The translations under genes were made by a program, and so were the position numbers. From contig JAVBQQ010000044.1 in the NCBI GenBank assembly GCA_031548875.1, positions 1-37,419 on the forward strand: DNA of 37,419 bases, written 5' to 3'. The stretch comes from JAAYCI01 sp031548875. Lineage in GTDB: Bacteria; Bacillota; Clostridia; Oscillospirales; Ruminococcaceae. The stretch's first letter is position 1. Each line of letters opens with the position of its first letter. The notes under the pieces were generated by a model. It saw only the letters and a list, made by a program, of their open reading frames with translations, was not told where the DNA came from and did not search any database. Positions 1 to 8,436 of the stretch are shown piece by piece.

Positions 1-1298
1 GCACACCGGTTTCAAGCGCACTTGGTTTCACAGCATTGATCGCGATCCTGGTCTTTTTGGATCCCTCGCACCTGACCCGCTTTGGCATGGTGGCTTATGC
101 GCAGGGAACCAGTATGAACCAGATGGTTGCACCCTTGTTCATCATCATGGCGGAGTTTTTGGCGCGTGGTGGCGTGGCGGCCGATATTTTCGATTTTATG
201 AACCGGATCATGCGCAAGTTTAAAGGCGGTCTCGCCCTCAGCACCACTCTGGCCTGCACCGTATTCGCGGCGCTTTGCGGTTCGTCCCCGGCCACAGCGG
301 CTTCCATCGGCCGTATCTCCATCAGCCAGATGACCAAACGTGGCTACGCCCCCTCGTTTGCGGTGGGCACCGTTGCAGCGGGTGGCACGTTGGGCATCAT
401 GATCCCGCCCAGTCTCACCTTTGTATTATACGGCATCATTACGGAAACTTCCATCGCTAAACTTTTGATGGCGGGGTTGCTCCCCGGCATCATGCTCAGC
501 GTCTTGTTCTGCATCTCTATCATCATCCGGGTCCGCCTGAACCCCTCCCTTGCAGGCGAGTCCTCCAAGGACGCCGCTGAAGAGGTGAGCAAGGCCCTGC
601 GCAACGGCACAAAACCCAAGATGGGAGATGCGGCCCAGGACGGGACGTCTTTGATGGGCGGTTTTCTACGCGCTGTACCTGCACTCGTGCTCATCGTTGT
701 GGTGCTGGGTGCCATGTACACCGGTATGGCCACGCCTACCGAGTCGGCAGGCATCGGGGCCATCGGCGCTTTCCTGATCATCCTGTTGCAGGGGCGTTTG
801 AGCAAGAAATTTTTCTGGGAATCCATGCAAGCCACCGCCCGCACTTCGGCGATGCTCCTTTTCATGATGATCATGGGCCTGGTTCTCAGCTATGTCATCA
901 GTTTTTTGGGCATTGCCCAGCAACTGGCCACCGTTATTGTGGGCACGGGCATGAACCCCTGGTTCGTGATGATTTTGTTGTTCGTCCTCTGGTTCATCAT
1001 GGGTTGCCTGATGGATCCGGGCAGCATGGTCATCCTCACGATCCCCTTTATCTATCCTGCGCTGATGGAGATGGGGTTCAATTCGATCTGGCTTGGCGTC
1101 GTATCCACCCTGTGTGTGGAAATAGGCATGATCACTCCGCCGGTGGGTCTCAACCTTTTCATTTTGAAGGGCGTATCGGACGTACCCATGGGTGAGATCA
1201 TCAAAGGAGCCCTGCCCTATGTCTTTGTTCTGGTCATTGGTCTGGCACTGTTGTGTTTCTTCCCGCAGATCGCTCTGTTCCTGCCCTCGAACATGTAA
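1..1298 (+). CDS. dctM: TRAP transporter large permease DctM, 5'-truncated by the window edge
   Basis: The reading frame is open to the left edge (first full codon at base 3), so the start lies outside the window; the TTG at 36 is only an internal codon. The visible part, about 430 residues, is almost the full family length. It is a very hydrophobic multi-pass protein, with the conserved loop GSSPATAASIGRISISQM, the segment GTLGIMIPPSLTFVLYGIIT and the C-terminal GMITPPVGLNLFILKG, all typical of the DctM/TRAP-T 12-TM subunit. This subunit carries out sodium-driven uptake of a substrate delivered by the DctP-type binding protein. The small DctQ subunit is not in the window and probably lies just upstream. 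dctP follows 118 bases downstream on the same strand, so transporter and receptor are probably co-expressed. The substrate cannot be read from the sequence; carboxylates are usual. Confidence 0.95.
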   Translation, partial: TPVSSALGFTALIAILVFLDPSHLTRFGMVAYAQGTSMNQMVAPLFIIMAEFLARGGVAADIFDFMNRIMRKFKGGLALSTTLACTVFAALCGSSPATAASIGRISISQMTKRGYAPSFAVGTVAAGGTLGIMIPPSLTFVLYGIITETSIAKLLMAGLLPGIMLSVLFCISIIIRVRLNPSLAGESSKDAAEEVSKALRNGTKPKMGDAAQDGTSLMGGFLRAVPALVLIVVVLGAMYTGMATPTESAGIGAIGAFLIILLQGRLSKKFFWESMQATARTSAMLLFMMIMGLVLSYVISFLGIAQQLATVIVGTGMNPWFVMILLFVLWFIMGCLMDPGSMVILTIPFIYPALMEMGFNSIWLGVVSTLCVEIGMITPPVGLNLFILKGVSDVPMGEIIKGALPYVFVLVIGLALLCFFPQIALFLPSNM

Positions 1299-1416
1299 GT
1301 GCCGGGGCAACCACAATGAGCCGGCCTCAGGTTGGCAAGAACTGTTGGGCACCGCGCGGGAATCGAACAGGGTACCCGCGTGAAGCATAGAGAATACCAC
1401 ACAAAAAGGAGAGGAA

Positions 1417-2574
1417 ATGATGAAAAAGCTTACCAAATTGCTCTGCGTGTTCCTGACATTCTCCCTTATGGCGGTGGCGCTGGCTGCCTGCAACAGCGCC
1501 ACACAGAATCCGCAAAACCCGGCAAAGTCTGCCAGCACGGCAGCAAGCAGCGCCGCCGGGGGTGGAAGCTCCGGCAGCGTTGTGGCGCCCTCCGGCGATG
1601 TGATCGAGTTCAGTATGGCTTACTCGCATCCTGCGGGCAGCATCGCCGGCCAAAGCTATGAATATCTGGCTGCAGCCGTGCTGGAGGAAACCGGCGGCAC
1701 GGTGAAGATTAACCTCTTCCCGGCAGGCAGCCTCTACGGTGAGACGGATATTCTGGACGGCCTGATGAGTGGCAACGTGGATATCGGGCACCTGTCCGCC
1801 CCCTACGTATCCACCACCATGAAGGAGATGGCGGTCTTGGAAGTGCCCGGGGTCTTCCGGTCCGACAGGTACATGGAATATTCCTATGCTTTCGAAGACG
1901 TACTGGATCGCATCTACGCCCAGTATGGCCTGAAGAGCCTGATGCCCGTTGCCGGCCACAACATGACCTTCACCAACACCAAAAGCGACTTTGTCAAATC
2001 TCCCGACGACCTCAAGGGTCTCAACGTTCGCGCCTCGGGCAAATGGGTGGGCGAAACGGTGAAACTGTGGGGCGGAAACCCCGTCACCATAGCCCTGGGC
2101 GACCTTTCCACCGCCGTGGAGCGCAAGACGGTGGACATGATCTATGGCGGCGACATCACCGTCATCAAGCCCTTCAAGATCTACGAGATGGCCGACGCGA
2201 TTACCCTGACGACCCTGCAGGAGATCTACGGCGGACCCGCCATGAACCTGGACGCTTGGAACAAGATGTCTGCCGAACAGCAGGAGGCATTCAATCGCGC
2301 GCTGGACAAGTATGTCTTGTATGGCGAAGAACTGATCACGAGTGAATATGAGAGCTTCCTGCAAACGCTGAGCGACAACGGGAACCCCACCTACGACCTG
2401 ACGGATGAAGAAAACAAAGCATTTACCGACATCAGCCTGACCATCCTGGAAGACCCCTCCTTCGTGGGTTCCGTCGGCGAGCTGGGGCAGGAGCTGATCG
2501 AAGTCAGCGCCGAACTGCGCTCCCACTACGACGAGCCCTACGTTCCCTTCGAAGTCCCTGAACGGTACCAGTGA
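1417..2574 (+). CDS. dctP: TRAP transporter substrate-binding protein DctP (lipoprotein)
   Basis: The 385-aa protein begins with a lipoprotein signal: a KK-containing n-region, a hydrophobic core and the lipobox ALAAC with the modified cysteine at residue 25. A Ser/Ala/Gly-rich linker (about 26-60) follows, as expected for an anchored receptor in a Gram-positive cell. The mature part has DctP family features: FSMAYSHPAGSIAGQ (about 65-79), FPAGSLYGETDILDGL (101-116), and GLNVRASGKW, where R205 is the likely arginine that salt-bridges a substrate carboxylate. A ribosome-binding site (aaaggagagg) lies just before the ATG. The gene follows dctM in the order M-P, whereas P-Q-M is more common. The ligand is unknown; a small organic acid, possibly aromatic given the nearby decarboxylase and CoA-transferase genes, is inference. 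Confidence 0.95.
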   Translation: MMKKLTKLLCVFLTFSLMAVALAACNSATQNPQNPAKSASTAASSAAGGGSSGSVVAPSGDVIEFSMAYSHPAGSIAGQSYEYLAAAVLEETGGTVKINLFPAGSLYGETDILDGLMSGNVDIGHLSAPYVSTTMKEMAVLEVPGVFRSDRYMEYSYAFEDVLDRIYAQYGLKSLMPVAGHNMTFTNTKSDFVKSPDDLKGLNVRASGKWVGETVKLWGGNPVTIALGDLSTAVERKTVDMIYGGDITVIKPFKIYEMADAITLTTLQEIYGGPAMNLDAWNKMSAEQQEAFNRALDKYVLYGEELITSEYESFLQTLSDNGNPTYDLTDEENKAFTDISLTILEDPSFVGSVGELGQELIEVSAELRSHYDEPYVPFEVPERYQ

Positions 2575-2753
2575 ATCTCCTTGTGAGGGAAAAGAAAGAC
2601 TATTGTTGACGGAGATGTGATGGGCGCGGGAGAAAAGACCCTCCGGTGAACAGGCCGGGAACCGGCGCCATGCGAACCATTTTGAATGGAACGTATGGCG
2701 CCGATTCTTACATTTTTTTGTTCCAGGAAGCGTTGAGCAGGTGGTATTTGGCT

Positions 2754-2791
2754 GCATCAAAGCCGGCCCATAGGCGGGCCGGCTTTGATGC
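2754..2791. terminator. Hairpin between convergent dctP and amidohydrolase genes
   Basis: A perfect 16-bp inverted repeat (arms 2754-2769 and 2776-2791, 6-base loop) lies between the convergent ends of dctP and the amidohydrolase gene. A short T-run (acttttat) follows on the + strand; no clear T-run follows on the - strand. It probably serves both transcripts. The rest of the 2575-2810 gap holds nothing I recognise. Confidence 0.7.
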
Positions 2792-2810
2792 GGGACTTTT
2801 ATATCATCTG

Positions 2811-3884
2811 CTATTCTTCCCGTTTGCGACCCACATTCGGCCGGTCGCGGAACATGCGGGTGAGCGGAAAGTCGATCTTGAAGATATCCAGGGCGTTGCC
2901 CCCCAAAATCAGGTTGATATCATCCTGGGAGATGTCCAGCCGTTCCACCTGGCGCAGCCCCCAACCGAACACGTCGCACTGGTGGCGGATGATACCGTCC
3001 TTGTGTACCTGCATGGCAAAGGATTGCGGGGTCTGGCCGATGCGCGTCTGGGTGGGGATGGAGGCGCCCCAGTCGGTTCCCCACACCAGTTTTTCGGCTC
3101 CCACATTGGGGTAGCGCAGGGCTTTGTAGTAAAGGTCGGTCCAATAGAGGCCGGTTTCCAGATACACGTTGTTGAAGTTGGATGTGACCACGATACACTG
3201 GTCGACGAGGTCGGTCATGTAGCCGCCCTGCATGCCGCCGTGGTCGAAGATGATGGTCACGTCAGGATACTCGGCCGCCAGATCGTGTATCCAATAGGGA
3301 TGCCAGTTCTCCGGCCAGCGGGTGTGGGCGATGGGATAGCCGCCCGGCCCTCCCGTATGCATGGTGACAGCCACCTTGTATTTGCGCCCCAGCTCCATGG
3401 TTTTGCGCAATTCGTCCATGCGCTCGGATTGGTTATAGGTTTTGCTGGTCATGCCGGCCTCGGGGCGGCTGGGCGGCCCCTCCCCCAAGGCCACATAGTT
3501 GCCTGTTTTCAACAGTTCCTCCAGCTCGGCAAGGGCCTCGTCAACGGACCATTCGCCGGTCTCGTAGGCGCGGTCGGCCGTCTTCTTGGAAATGGCCATG
3601 CAGCGGAACTTGTCGGGATATTTTTCCATCAGTTCCACGTTCAACTCGTTCCTCATCCCAAAAGCGCACCGGAGGATGCACATGTCTACGCCATAGCAGT
3701 CCATGTCATACAGAAGGCGCTCGGAGTTGTCGTAGGTCTCCAGTGCTCCCATCTGGCTTTCCAGATCGGTGTAGTCTGTCGCTTTCTTGCCCTGGGCTTT
3801 GGTGCGCTCCGCCACCTTTTTCCCGGCAGCATGGCGCTGGGAGTGAACGTGGGTGTCGATCACAAAACGAGCCGATTTCTTCAT
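2811..3884 (-). CDS. Amidohydrolase family (Amidohydro_2-like) metal-dependent hydrolase or decarboxylase
   Basis: The 357-aa protein has the metal-site pattern of the amidohydrolase TIM barrel: DTHVHS near the N-terminus (H12, H14), VTMHTGGPGG (H176), IIFDHGGMQGG (H215) and LVWGTDWGAS (D271), ending with the family-typical LGGNALDIFKID. Relatives include gamma-resorcylate/ACMSD-type decarboxylases, lactonases and hydratases acting on carboxylic acids; which reaction applies here is not visible. I chose the ATG at 3884 because the Shine-Dalgarno sequence AGGAGG (3894-3899) stands 9 bases upstream; the ATG at 3890 would leave only 3 bases. It is the last gene of a leftward cluster after two CoA-transferase subunits, 52 bases downstream of the beta subunit, which suggests action on a product or precursor of an acyl-CoA. 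Confidence 0.88.
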   Translation of the reverse strand: MKKSARFVIDTHVHSQRHAAGKKVAERTKAQGKKATDYTDLESQMGALETYDNSERLLYDMDCYGVDMCILRCAFGMRNELNVELMEKYPDKFRCMAISKKTADRAYETGEWSVDEALAELEELLKTGNYVALGEGPPSRPEAGMTSKTYNQSERMDELRKTMELGRKYKVAVTMHTGGPGGYPIAHTRWPENWHPYWIHDLAAEYPDVTIIFDHGGMQGGYMTDLVDQCIVVTSNFNNVYLETGLYWTDLYYKALRYPNVGAEKLVWGTDWGASIPTQTRIGQTPQSFAMQVHKDGIIRHQCDVFGWGLRQVERLDISQDDINLILGGNALDIFKIDFPLTRMFRDRPNVGRKREE

Positions 3885-3936
3885 TGCCATCTTCCTCCTG
3901 TTGATTTATGATGATAATTAGCAGTTTTATTCGATT

Positions 3937-4611
3937 TCAATTTAAAGGCACACCCAGATCGATGGCCGCCAGATTGTCCGCGACTGCAAAATCCGGCTCC
4001 ATCTTTTGACGGATATCCTCAACCGTGTAATCAGGGAATTTTTCAACGAGGGTAAAGCCATCGCGGGGATTTACTGTCAACACCCCAAACTCTGTGTAGA
4101 CCCTGGTGACCTTGCCCACGGCGGTGAGGGGGTAATCGCAAACCTTGACAAGTTTGGGGCTTCCGTCCTTGGTGGTGCTCTCCATGGCGATGAGCACCTC
4201 GGGGCACCCTGCACACAAATCCATGGCGCCGCCAATGCCCGCCGCGGGCTTTCCAGGGGTCATCCAGTTGGCCACGTTTGCCCGTTCATCCACCTGCAGG
4301 GCGCCCAATACCGTCTTGCCGATATGCCCGCCCCGAATCATCCCGAAGGAGGCGGCCGTGTCGACAAAGGCCGCGCCGGGAAGCTCGCTCACCATGGCAT
4401 TTACCGCATCCCGCATGTCGTACTGCCCAGGCTCCGCAGGGGTCCCCTTTCCAAAACAAACCACCCCCGGTTCGTTTTGTATAAACACCATGAGATCCGG
4501 GTCGATATAGTTCCCGACCGAGTAAGGAATCCCGTGACCGAAATTGACAAATTCACCCTCTTGTATGTCCTGGGCCACCTTGCGGGCGATCCGCTCGCGA
4601 TTGCTCATCAT
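3937..4611 (-). CDS. Family I CoA-transferase, beta subunit (AtoA/3-oxoacid CoA-transferase-like)
   Basis: The 224-aa protein aligns by eye along its whole length with AtoA-type subunits: RIARKVAQDIQEGEFVNFGHGIP, RGGHIGKTVLGALQVDERAN, NWMTPGKPAAGIGGAMDL and TKDGSPKLVKVCDYPLTAVGKV. These enzymes move CoA between an acyl-CoA (often acetyl- or succinyl-CoA) and a free acid through a glutamyl-CoA thioester. The catalytic glutamate, normally in SENG, appears as E47 in QNEPGVVCFG, so the Glu is kept but its neighbours differ. The start codon overlaps the stop of the alpha-subunit gene by four bases (ATGA), so the two subunits are translationally coupled. The acid substrate is unknown; acetoacetate/butyrate use is possible but not shown. 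Confidence 0.92.
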   Translation of the reverse strand: MMSNRERIARKVAQDIQEGEFVNFGHGIPYSVGNYIDPDLMVFIQNEPGVVCFGKGTPAEPGQYDMRDAVNAMVSELPGAAFVDTAASFGMIRGGHIGKTVLGALQVDERANVANWMTPGKPAAGIGGAMDLCAGCPEVLIAMESTTKDGSPKLVKVCDYPLTAVGKVTRVYTEFGVLTVNPRDGFTLVEKFPDYTVEDIRQKMEPDFAVADNLAAIDLGVPLN

Positions 4612-5294
4612 AATATGTAGTCACCCTCCTCGCTCTTCACAATGGCATCGACGTAGGGGGCAGGGATGGACACCATGTTGGGGTCCATCTCGCCGCTTCT
4701 CAGCACGGTGGGTGTTTCTACGATCACATAGTCGGCCGCAGTGGCCATGTGCACATTAAAATTGCGCGCCACACCCTTGTTCCAGACATTCCCACACTCG
4801 TCCGCCTCGTTCCCGAAGATGAGAGCCACATCGGCACGCAGGGGCTTCTCGAGCAGGTACTCCATCCCGTCCACATCGACCACCTGCTTGCCCCGGGCAA
4901 CCGGGGTGCCCACGCCGGTGGGCGTTAAAAATCCGCCGATACCCGCCCCTCCGGCGCGTATGCACTCGGCAAAGGTGCCCATGGGCAGGGTCTCCAGCTC
5001 CATCTTTCCCTCGGCAATCAGCCGCATGGCCGGCTTGTTGTGGCCAATAAAGGAAGCGATGCACTTCTTGAACATGCCGGTTTCAAGAAGGGCGTTCCCC
5101 AGGGACTCATCGTGCATAAACTCGCTGCCTGCATCGTTAGAGATCAGGGTCAGGTCATGCAGTGAACCCGCCCGCTTTGTCAGCTCGCGAATGAGCACAA
5201 AAGGCGATCCACTCCAAAAAAACCCTCCAAGCATAATGGTCATCCCGGGCTTGATGTGGTCCAGGGCTTCCTGCACGGACACAACCTTTGTCAT
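4608..5294 (-). CDS. Family I CoA-transferase, alpha subunit (AtoD/3-oxoacid CoA-transferase-like)
   Basis: The 228-aa protein matches AtoD-type subunits: MTIMLGGFFWSGSP near residues 18-31 (the CoA-binding Gly-Gly-Phe loop), HDLTLISNDAGSE, GGAGIGGFLTPTGVGTPV, EYLLEKPLRADVALIFG and ARNFNVHMATAADYVIVE. It pairs with the overlapping beta subunit downstream, and the two would form the usual A2B2 enzyme. The ATG at 5294 is preferred over the GTG at 5303, because AAAGG lies about 11 bases before the ATG but only 2 before the GTG. This is the first gene of the leftward CoA-transferase/amidohydrolase cluster. The AT-rich 5295-5543 gap must contain its promoter, but I could not pick a convincing -35/-10 pair on this strand. 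Confidence 0.92.
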   Translation of the reverse strand: MTKVVSVQEALDHIKPGMTIMLGGFFWSGSPFVLIRELTKRAGSLHDLTLISNDAGSEFMHDESLGNALLETGMFKKCIASFIGHNKPAMRLIAEGKMELETLPMGTFAECIRAGGAGIGGFLTPTGVGTPVARGKQVVDVDGMEYLLEKPLRADVALIFGNEADECGNVWNKGVARNFNVHMATAADYVIVETPTVLRSGEMDPNMVSIPAPYVDAIVKSEEGDYIL

Positions 5295-5450
5295 ACGCGG
5301 CACAGCCTTTCTGTATTGTATCGAATCCGGAACGGGCAGATCGGTCTCTATGCTTCAAATCAGATTGTAGTATTGACAAAACATATCTTATTATCTAAAA
5401 TTAATTATATTATAAGCGAGATGCGAAGTCAACAGTTATGCTGAAAAAAC

Positions 5451-5478
5451 TTGTATTCTATAGATATCGTATTATACT
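5451..5478 (+). promoter_or_regulatory. Predicted sigma-70-type promoter for the ATPase gene
   Basis: TTGTAT (5451-5456) and TATACT (5473-5478) with a 16-bp spacer lie in an AT-rich pocket 66 bases before the proposed start of the ATPase gene. Seen by inspection only. Confidence 0.45.
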
Positions 5479-5543
5479 GTTTGTGACAGATTCGAATACA
5501 GGTTCCAATTGTAGCAACGATTAAGAATGAAAGCGTGAGATAT

Positions 5544-6965
5544 ATGGAGTTTTTGGCACGGCAAAGAGAATTGGATTTATTGGAACAGGCGTTTCAAAAA
5601 GACAATGGATTTGTGCAGATATGCGGACGGCGGAAAATTGGAAAAACACGGCTGATACAGGAGTTTATCCAGCAAAAGCCCGCCCTGTACTATCTTGCCA
5701 CAAAGGAACTGGAGGGGCAGTGCGTTCGCCGGTTCCTGCGGGCGTTGTCCGAGTTCACAGAAGACGAGAGCTATATAACAGACCCCGATCCCATCGACGA
5801 TTGGGAGTCTCTGTTTGAAGAGTTTGCCTCCTATATGCCAGACCAGCGCAAAATTCTTGTAATTGACGACCTGCAGTGCCTGTTGCAGGTGAACCCCGGC
5901 TTTATGAACATACTGGATTCCGCCTGGAACAAATACCTGGCGGACAACAATGTCACGCTTATTTTGTGCGGCAGTTTCTACGACTTTGCCAACACACCCA
6001 CCCAAAGCACAAACAGGATGCCGGACATGCCCCAGGCCACGCTCCGTATCAAATTGAAGCCCTTCCACTTCACGGAGTTGTTGGCCTGCTTTCCCCAATT
6101 TTCCTTTTCCGATCACCAGTTGAGATATACGATTGCCGGCGGCTCACCCAACTACTTTAAATATTTCTACACGGATGCCCCCCTGATGGAGTGCATCGAG
6201 AAATATGTGCTGGACCAGGATGCGCCGTTGTTTGAGGAACCGCTTGTCACGCTGGAGAAGGAGGTTCGGGACTCGCCCTATTATTTTTCGATCCTCAAGA
6301 TGATTGCCAACGACCACCAAAAGCTGTCCGGCATTTATGGTGCTTTGGAACAAAAGGTGAATATCCTCAGCCCCTACCTGAGCACGCTGATCGACATGGG
6401 GTTTGTGGTAAAACGGGTGCCGGCAACAGAGCCTTTTCCCGAGAAGAGCCGCAAGGGGCACTATTTCCTGCGGGATGGGTTCATGACCTTTTGGTATCGG
6501 TACGTCTATCCCTACCGGTGTGATCTGGAACTCGGCAAGCGGGGCAAAGCGCTGGAGAACATCAAAACCAACCTGTCAAGCGACGTCTATTCCGGGTATG
6601 CAAACTACCGCATCTGCCGGGATATCTTTCTCAGCCTGTGTGACAGCCAGATACCGGATTTTGTGCCGGGAGAGACGGGCGCCTCGTGGACCAACAAAAA
6701 AGTCCATCTTCCACTGGTATCCATCGAGAAGGATTCAAACCGCGTATTTGCCGCCCTGTGCCAGTATAATCAAACGGATCCCGTCAAACTACACCTGCTT
6801 ACAGACCTGAAAAAAAGGTGCCTGAACGCGCATGAACTGCGGGGTAAGGAGCTGTTGTACGGCATATTTTCCAAGACCGGCTTTGACGACAACCTTCTGC
6901 GCGCGGCGCGGGATTCGAAAGATGTGATCCTGATCAACGAAGCTCAGATCGTTATGCCCCAATAG
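5544..6965 (+). CDS. AAA-family ATPase, archaeal-type ATPase_2/DUF234-like
   Basis: The protein has 473 aa from the ATG at 5544; a GTG at 5535 would add three residues. The start MEFLARQRELDLL fits the family's usual opening, so I prefer the ATG, although neither start has a strong Shine-Dalgarno. A Walker A motif GRRKIGKTRL lies near residue 30, a Walker B motif KILVIDDLQCLL near 113, and a sensor-like LILCGSFYDF near 142. The middle and C-terminal parts resemble the winged-helix and nuclease-like (DUF234) region of these proteins. Their biological role is poorly known; links to mobile or defence-like functions are often suggested. The gene is visibly more AT-rich at its 5' end than its neighbours. 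The UbiD gene starts only 25 bases after its stop, so the two are probably co-transcribed even though no functional link is obvious. Confidence 0.82.
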   Translation: MEFLARQRELDLLEQAFQKDNGFVQICGRRKIGKTRLIQEFIQQKPALYYLATKELEGQCVRRFLRALSEFTEDESYITDPDPIDDWESLFEEFASYMPDQRKILVIDDLQCLLQVNPGFMNILDSAWNKYLADNNVTLILCGSFYDFANTPTQSTNRMPDMPQATLRIKLKPFHFTELLACFPQFSFSDHQLRYTIAGGSPNYFKYFYTDAPLMECIEKYVLDQDAPLFEEPLVTLEKEVRDSPYYFSILKMIANDHQKLSGIYGALEQKVNILSPYLSTLIDMGFVVKRVPATEPFPEKSRKGHYFLRDGFMTFWYRYVYPYRCDLELGKRGKALENIKTNLSSDVYSGYANYRICRDIFLSLCDSQIPDFVPGETGASWTNKKVHLPLVSIEKDSNRVFAALCQYNQTDPVKLHLLTDLKKRCLNAHELRGKELLYGIFSKTGFDDNLLRAARDSKDVILINEAQIVMPQ

Positions 6966-6990
6966 GTACATAGGATACGGAGGTGTTCGT

Positions 6991-8424
6991 TTGAGAAGTG
7001 CATACGATGACCTGCGCAGCTTTTTGCAGGTGCTGGAGGAGGAAGGACAGCTCGTCAGGGTAAAGGATGAGGTGATGCCCGAACCGGACATCGCTGCGGC
7101 CGGGCGCGCGGCGGCCAACATCAAGAATGGTCCCGCGGTGCTGTTCGAGAAGGTGGCCGGGTACAGGTATTCGGTCGTCACCAACGTGCATGGCTCCTGG
7201 GCCAACCATGCGCTGATGATGGGCATGCCCAAGGACACGCCCACCAAGGAGCAGTTCTTTGAACTGAACCGCCGGTGGGACAAATATCCCGTGGCGCCAA
7301 AGGTGCTGGCGCGCGGCGAGGCGCCCTGCAAAGAGAACGAGATCACCGAAAACATCAACCTGTTCGAGGTGCTTCCCCTCTACCGCATCAATGACCAGGA
7401 TGGGGGATTTTTCCTTTCCAAAGCGTCGGTGGTCACCGGCGACCCCGAATTTCCCGACGACTTCAACAAGCTGAATGTGGGCACCTATCGCATCCAGGTG
7501 AAGGACAGGGATCGGGTGGGCATCCAGGCACTGGCCTTCCACGACATCGCCGTGCAGCTGGAAAAGGCGGAGGCGGAAAACAAGCCGCTGCCCATCGCCA
7601 TCAGCCTTGGCAACGCACCCATGGTCACCTTCATGGCCAGTACCCCCATCGGCTACGCGCAGAACGAGTACGAGTTCGTGGGCGCCCTGCAGGACGGCAC
7701 ACCCACCCCCATCGTCAAGGCCGACTTGTGCGACCACCTCTATGTGCCCGCTGGGGCGGAGGTGGTACTGGAAGGGCACATCATCCCCCGGCTGCGCATG
7801 GTGGAGGGCCCCTTTGGGGAGTTCCCCGGCTCCTATTCCGGCTGCCGGCTGCAGTGCGAGATCCAGATAGAAAAAATTACCCACCGTACGAACCCCATCT
7901 TCGAGAATCTGTACCTGGGCATCCCCTGGACGGAGATCGACTACCTGATGGCGCTGAACACCAGCGTGCCGCTGTACAAGCAGCTGAAGGAGTCCATGCC
8001 CGAGGTGGTGGCCGTGAACGCGATGTACACCCACGGCATCGGGGTCATCATCTCCACCAAATGCCGCTACGGCGGCTACGGCAAGGCGGTTGCGTTCCGG
8101 CTGCTGTCCACCCCGCACGGCATGCCCTATTCCAAGGTGGTCATCGTGGTGGACGAGAACGTGGACCCCTTCAACCTCGAGCAGGTGATGTGGGCTATTA
8201 CGACCCGGGTGAAGCCGTCGAAGGATGTTTCCATCATCGAGAATTGCCCCGGCATGCCACTGGACCCGTCCAGCTACCCGGCCGGCATGCACGACAAGCT
8301 CATCATCGACGCCACCACGCCTGTGCCGCCCGAGCCGAACCCGCGGGAGACGCAGCTGCTCGACCCGCCCGCTGGGGCCAACGCCTGGGAGGAAACCATC
8401 CGCAAGCTGCTTGCGGCTAGATAA
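6991..8424 (+). CDS. bsdC: UbiD-family non-oxidative hydroxyarylic acid decarboxylase, subunit C
   Basis: The 477-aa length is typical for BsdC/VdcC/ShdC. The protein shows UbiD-fold signatures: KLNVGTYRIQVKDRDRVG (prFMN/metal region), EGPFGEFPGSYSG (metal-binding glutamate region) and VDENVDPFNLEQVMWAITTR. UbiD enzymes use prenylated FMN with Mn and K to decarboxylate, or sometimes carboxylate, aromatic and unsaturated acids such as 4-hydroxybenzoate, vanillate or protocatechuate. The start is a TTG, supported by GGAGGT (6979-6984) six bases upstream. The small subunit D gene follows 12 bases downstream, which places the protein in the hydroxyarylic acid decarboxylase group rather than the ubiquinone pathway. 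No ubiX/bsdB flavin prenyltransferase is present in the window, so the cofactor must be made elsewhere. The substrate is not determined. Confidence 0.93.
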   Translation: MRSAYDDLRSFLQVLEEEGQLVRVKDEVMPEPDIAAAGRAAANIKNGPAVLFEKVAGYRYSVVTNVHGSWANHALMMGMPKDTPTKEQFFELNRRWDKYPVAPKVLARGEAPCKENEITENINLFEVLPLYRINDQDGGFFLSKASVVTGDPEFPDDFNKLNVGTYRIQVKDRDRVGIQALAFHDIAVQLEKAEAENKPLPIAISLGNAPMVTFMASTPIGYAQNEYEFVGALQDGTPTPIVKADLCDHLYVPAGAEVVLEGHIIPRLRMVEGPFGEFPGSYSGCRLQCEIQIEKITHRTNPIFENLYLGIPWTEIDYLMALNTSVPLYKQLKESMPEVVAVNAMYTHGIGVIISTKCRYGGYGKAVAFRLLSTPHGMPYSKVVIVVDENVDPFNLEQVMWAITTRVKPSKDVSIIENCPGMPLDPSSYPAGMHDKLIIDATTPVPPEPNPRETQLLDPPAGANAWEETIRKLLAAR

Positions 8425-8436
8425 GGAGGGGCGAAA

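Noticed and set aside
1327..2760. A 477-residue open frame on the - strand opposite dctP
   Set aside because: Antisense to a complete lipoprotein receptor; low-information sequence without a start signal.
2646..3911. A 421-residue open frame on the + strand opposite the amidohydrolase
   Set aside because: The - strand carries all metal ligands and a good ribosome-binding site; the + frame crosses the terminator and has no motif.
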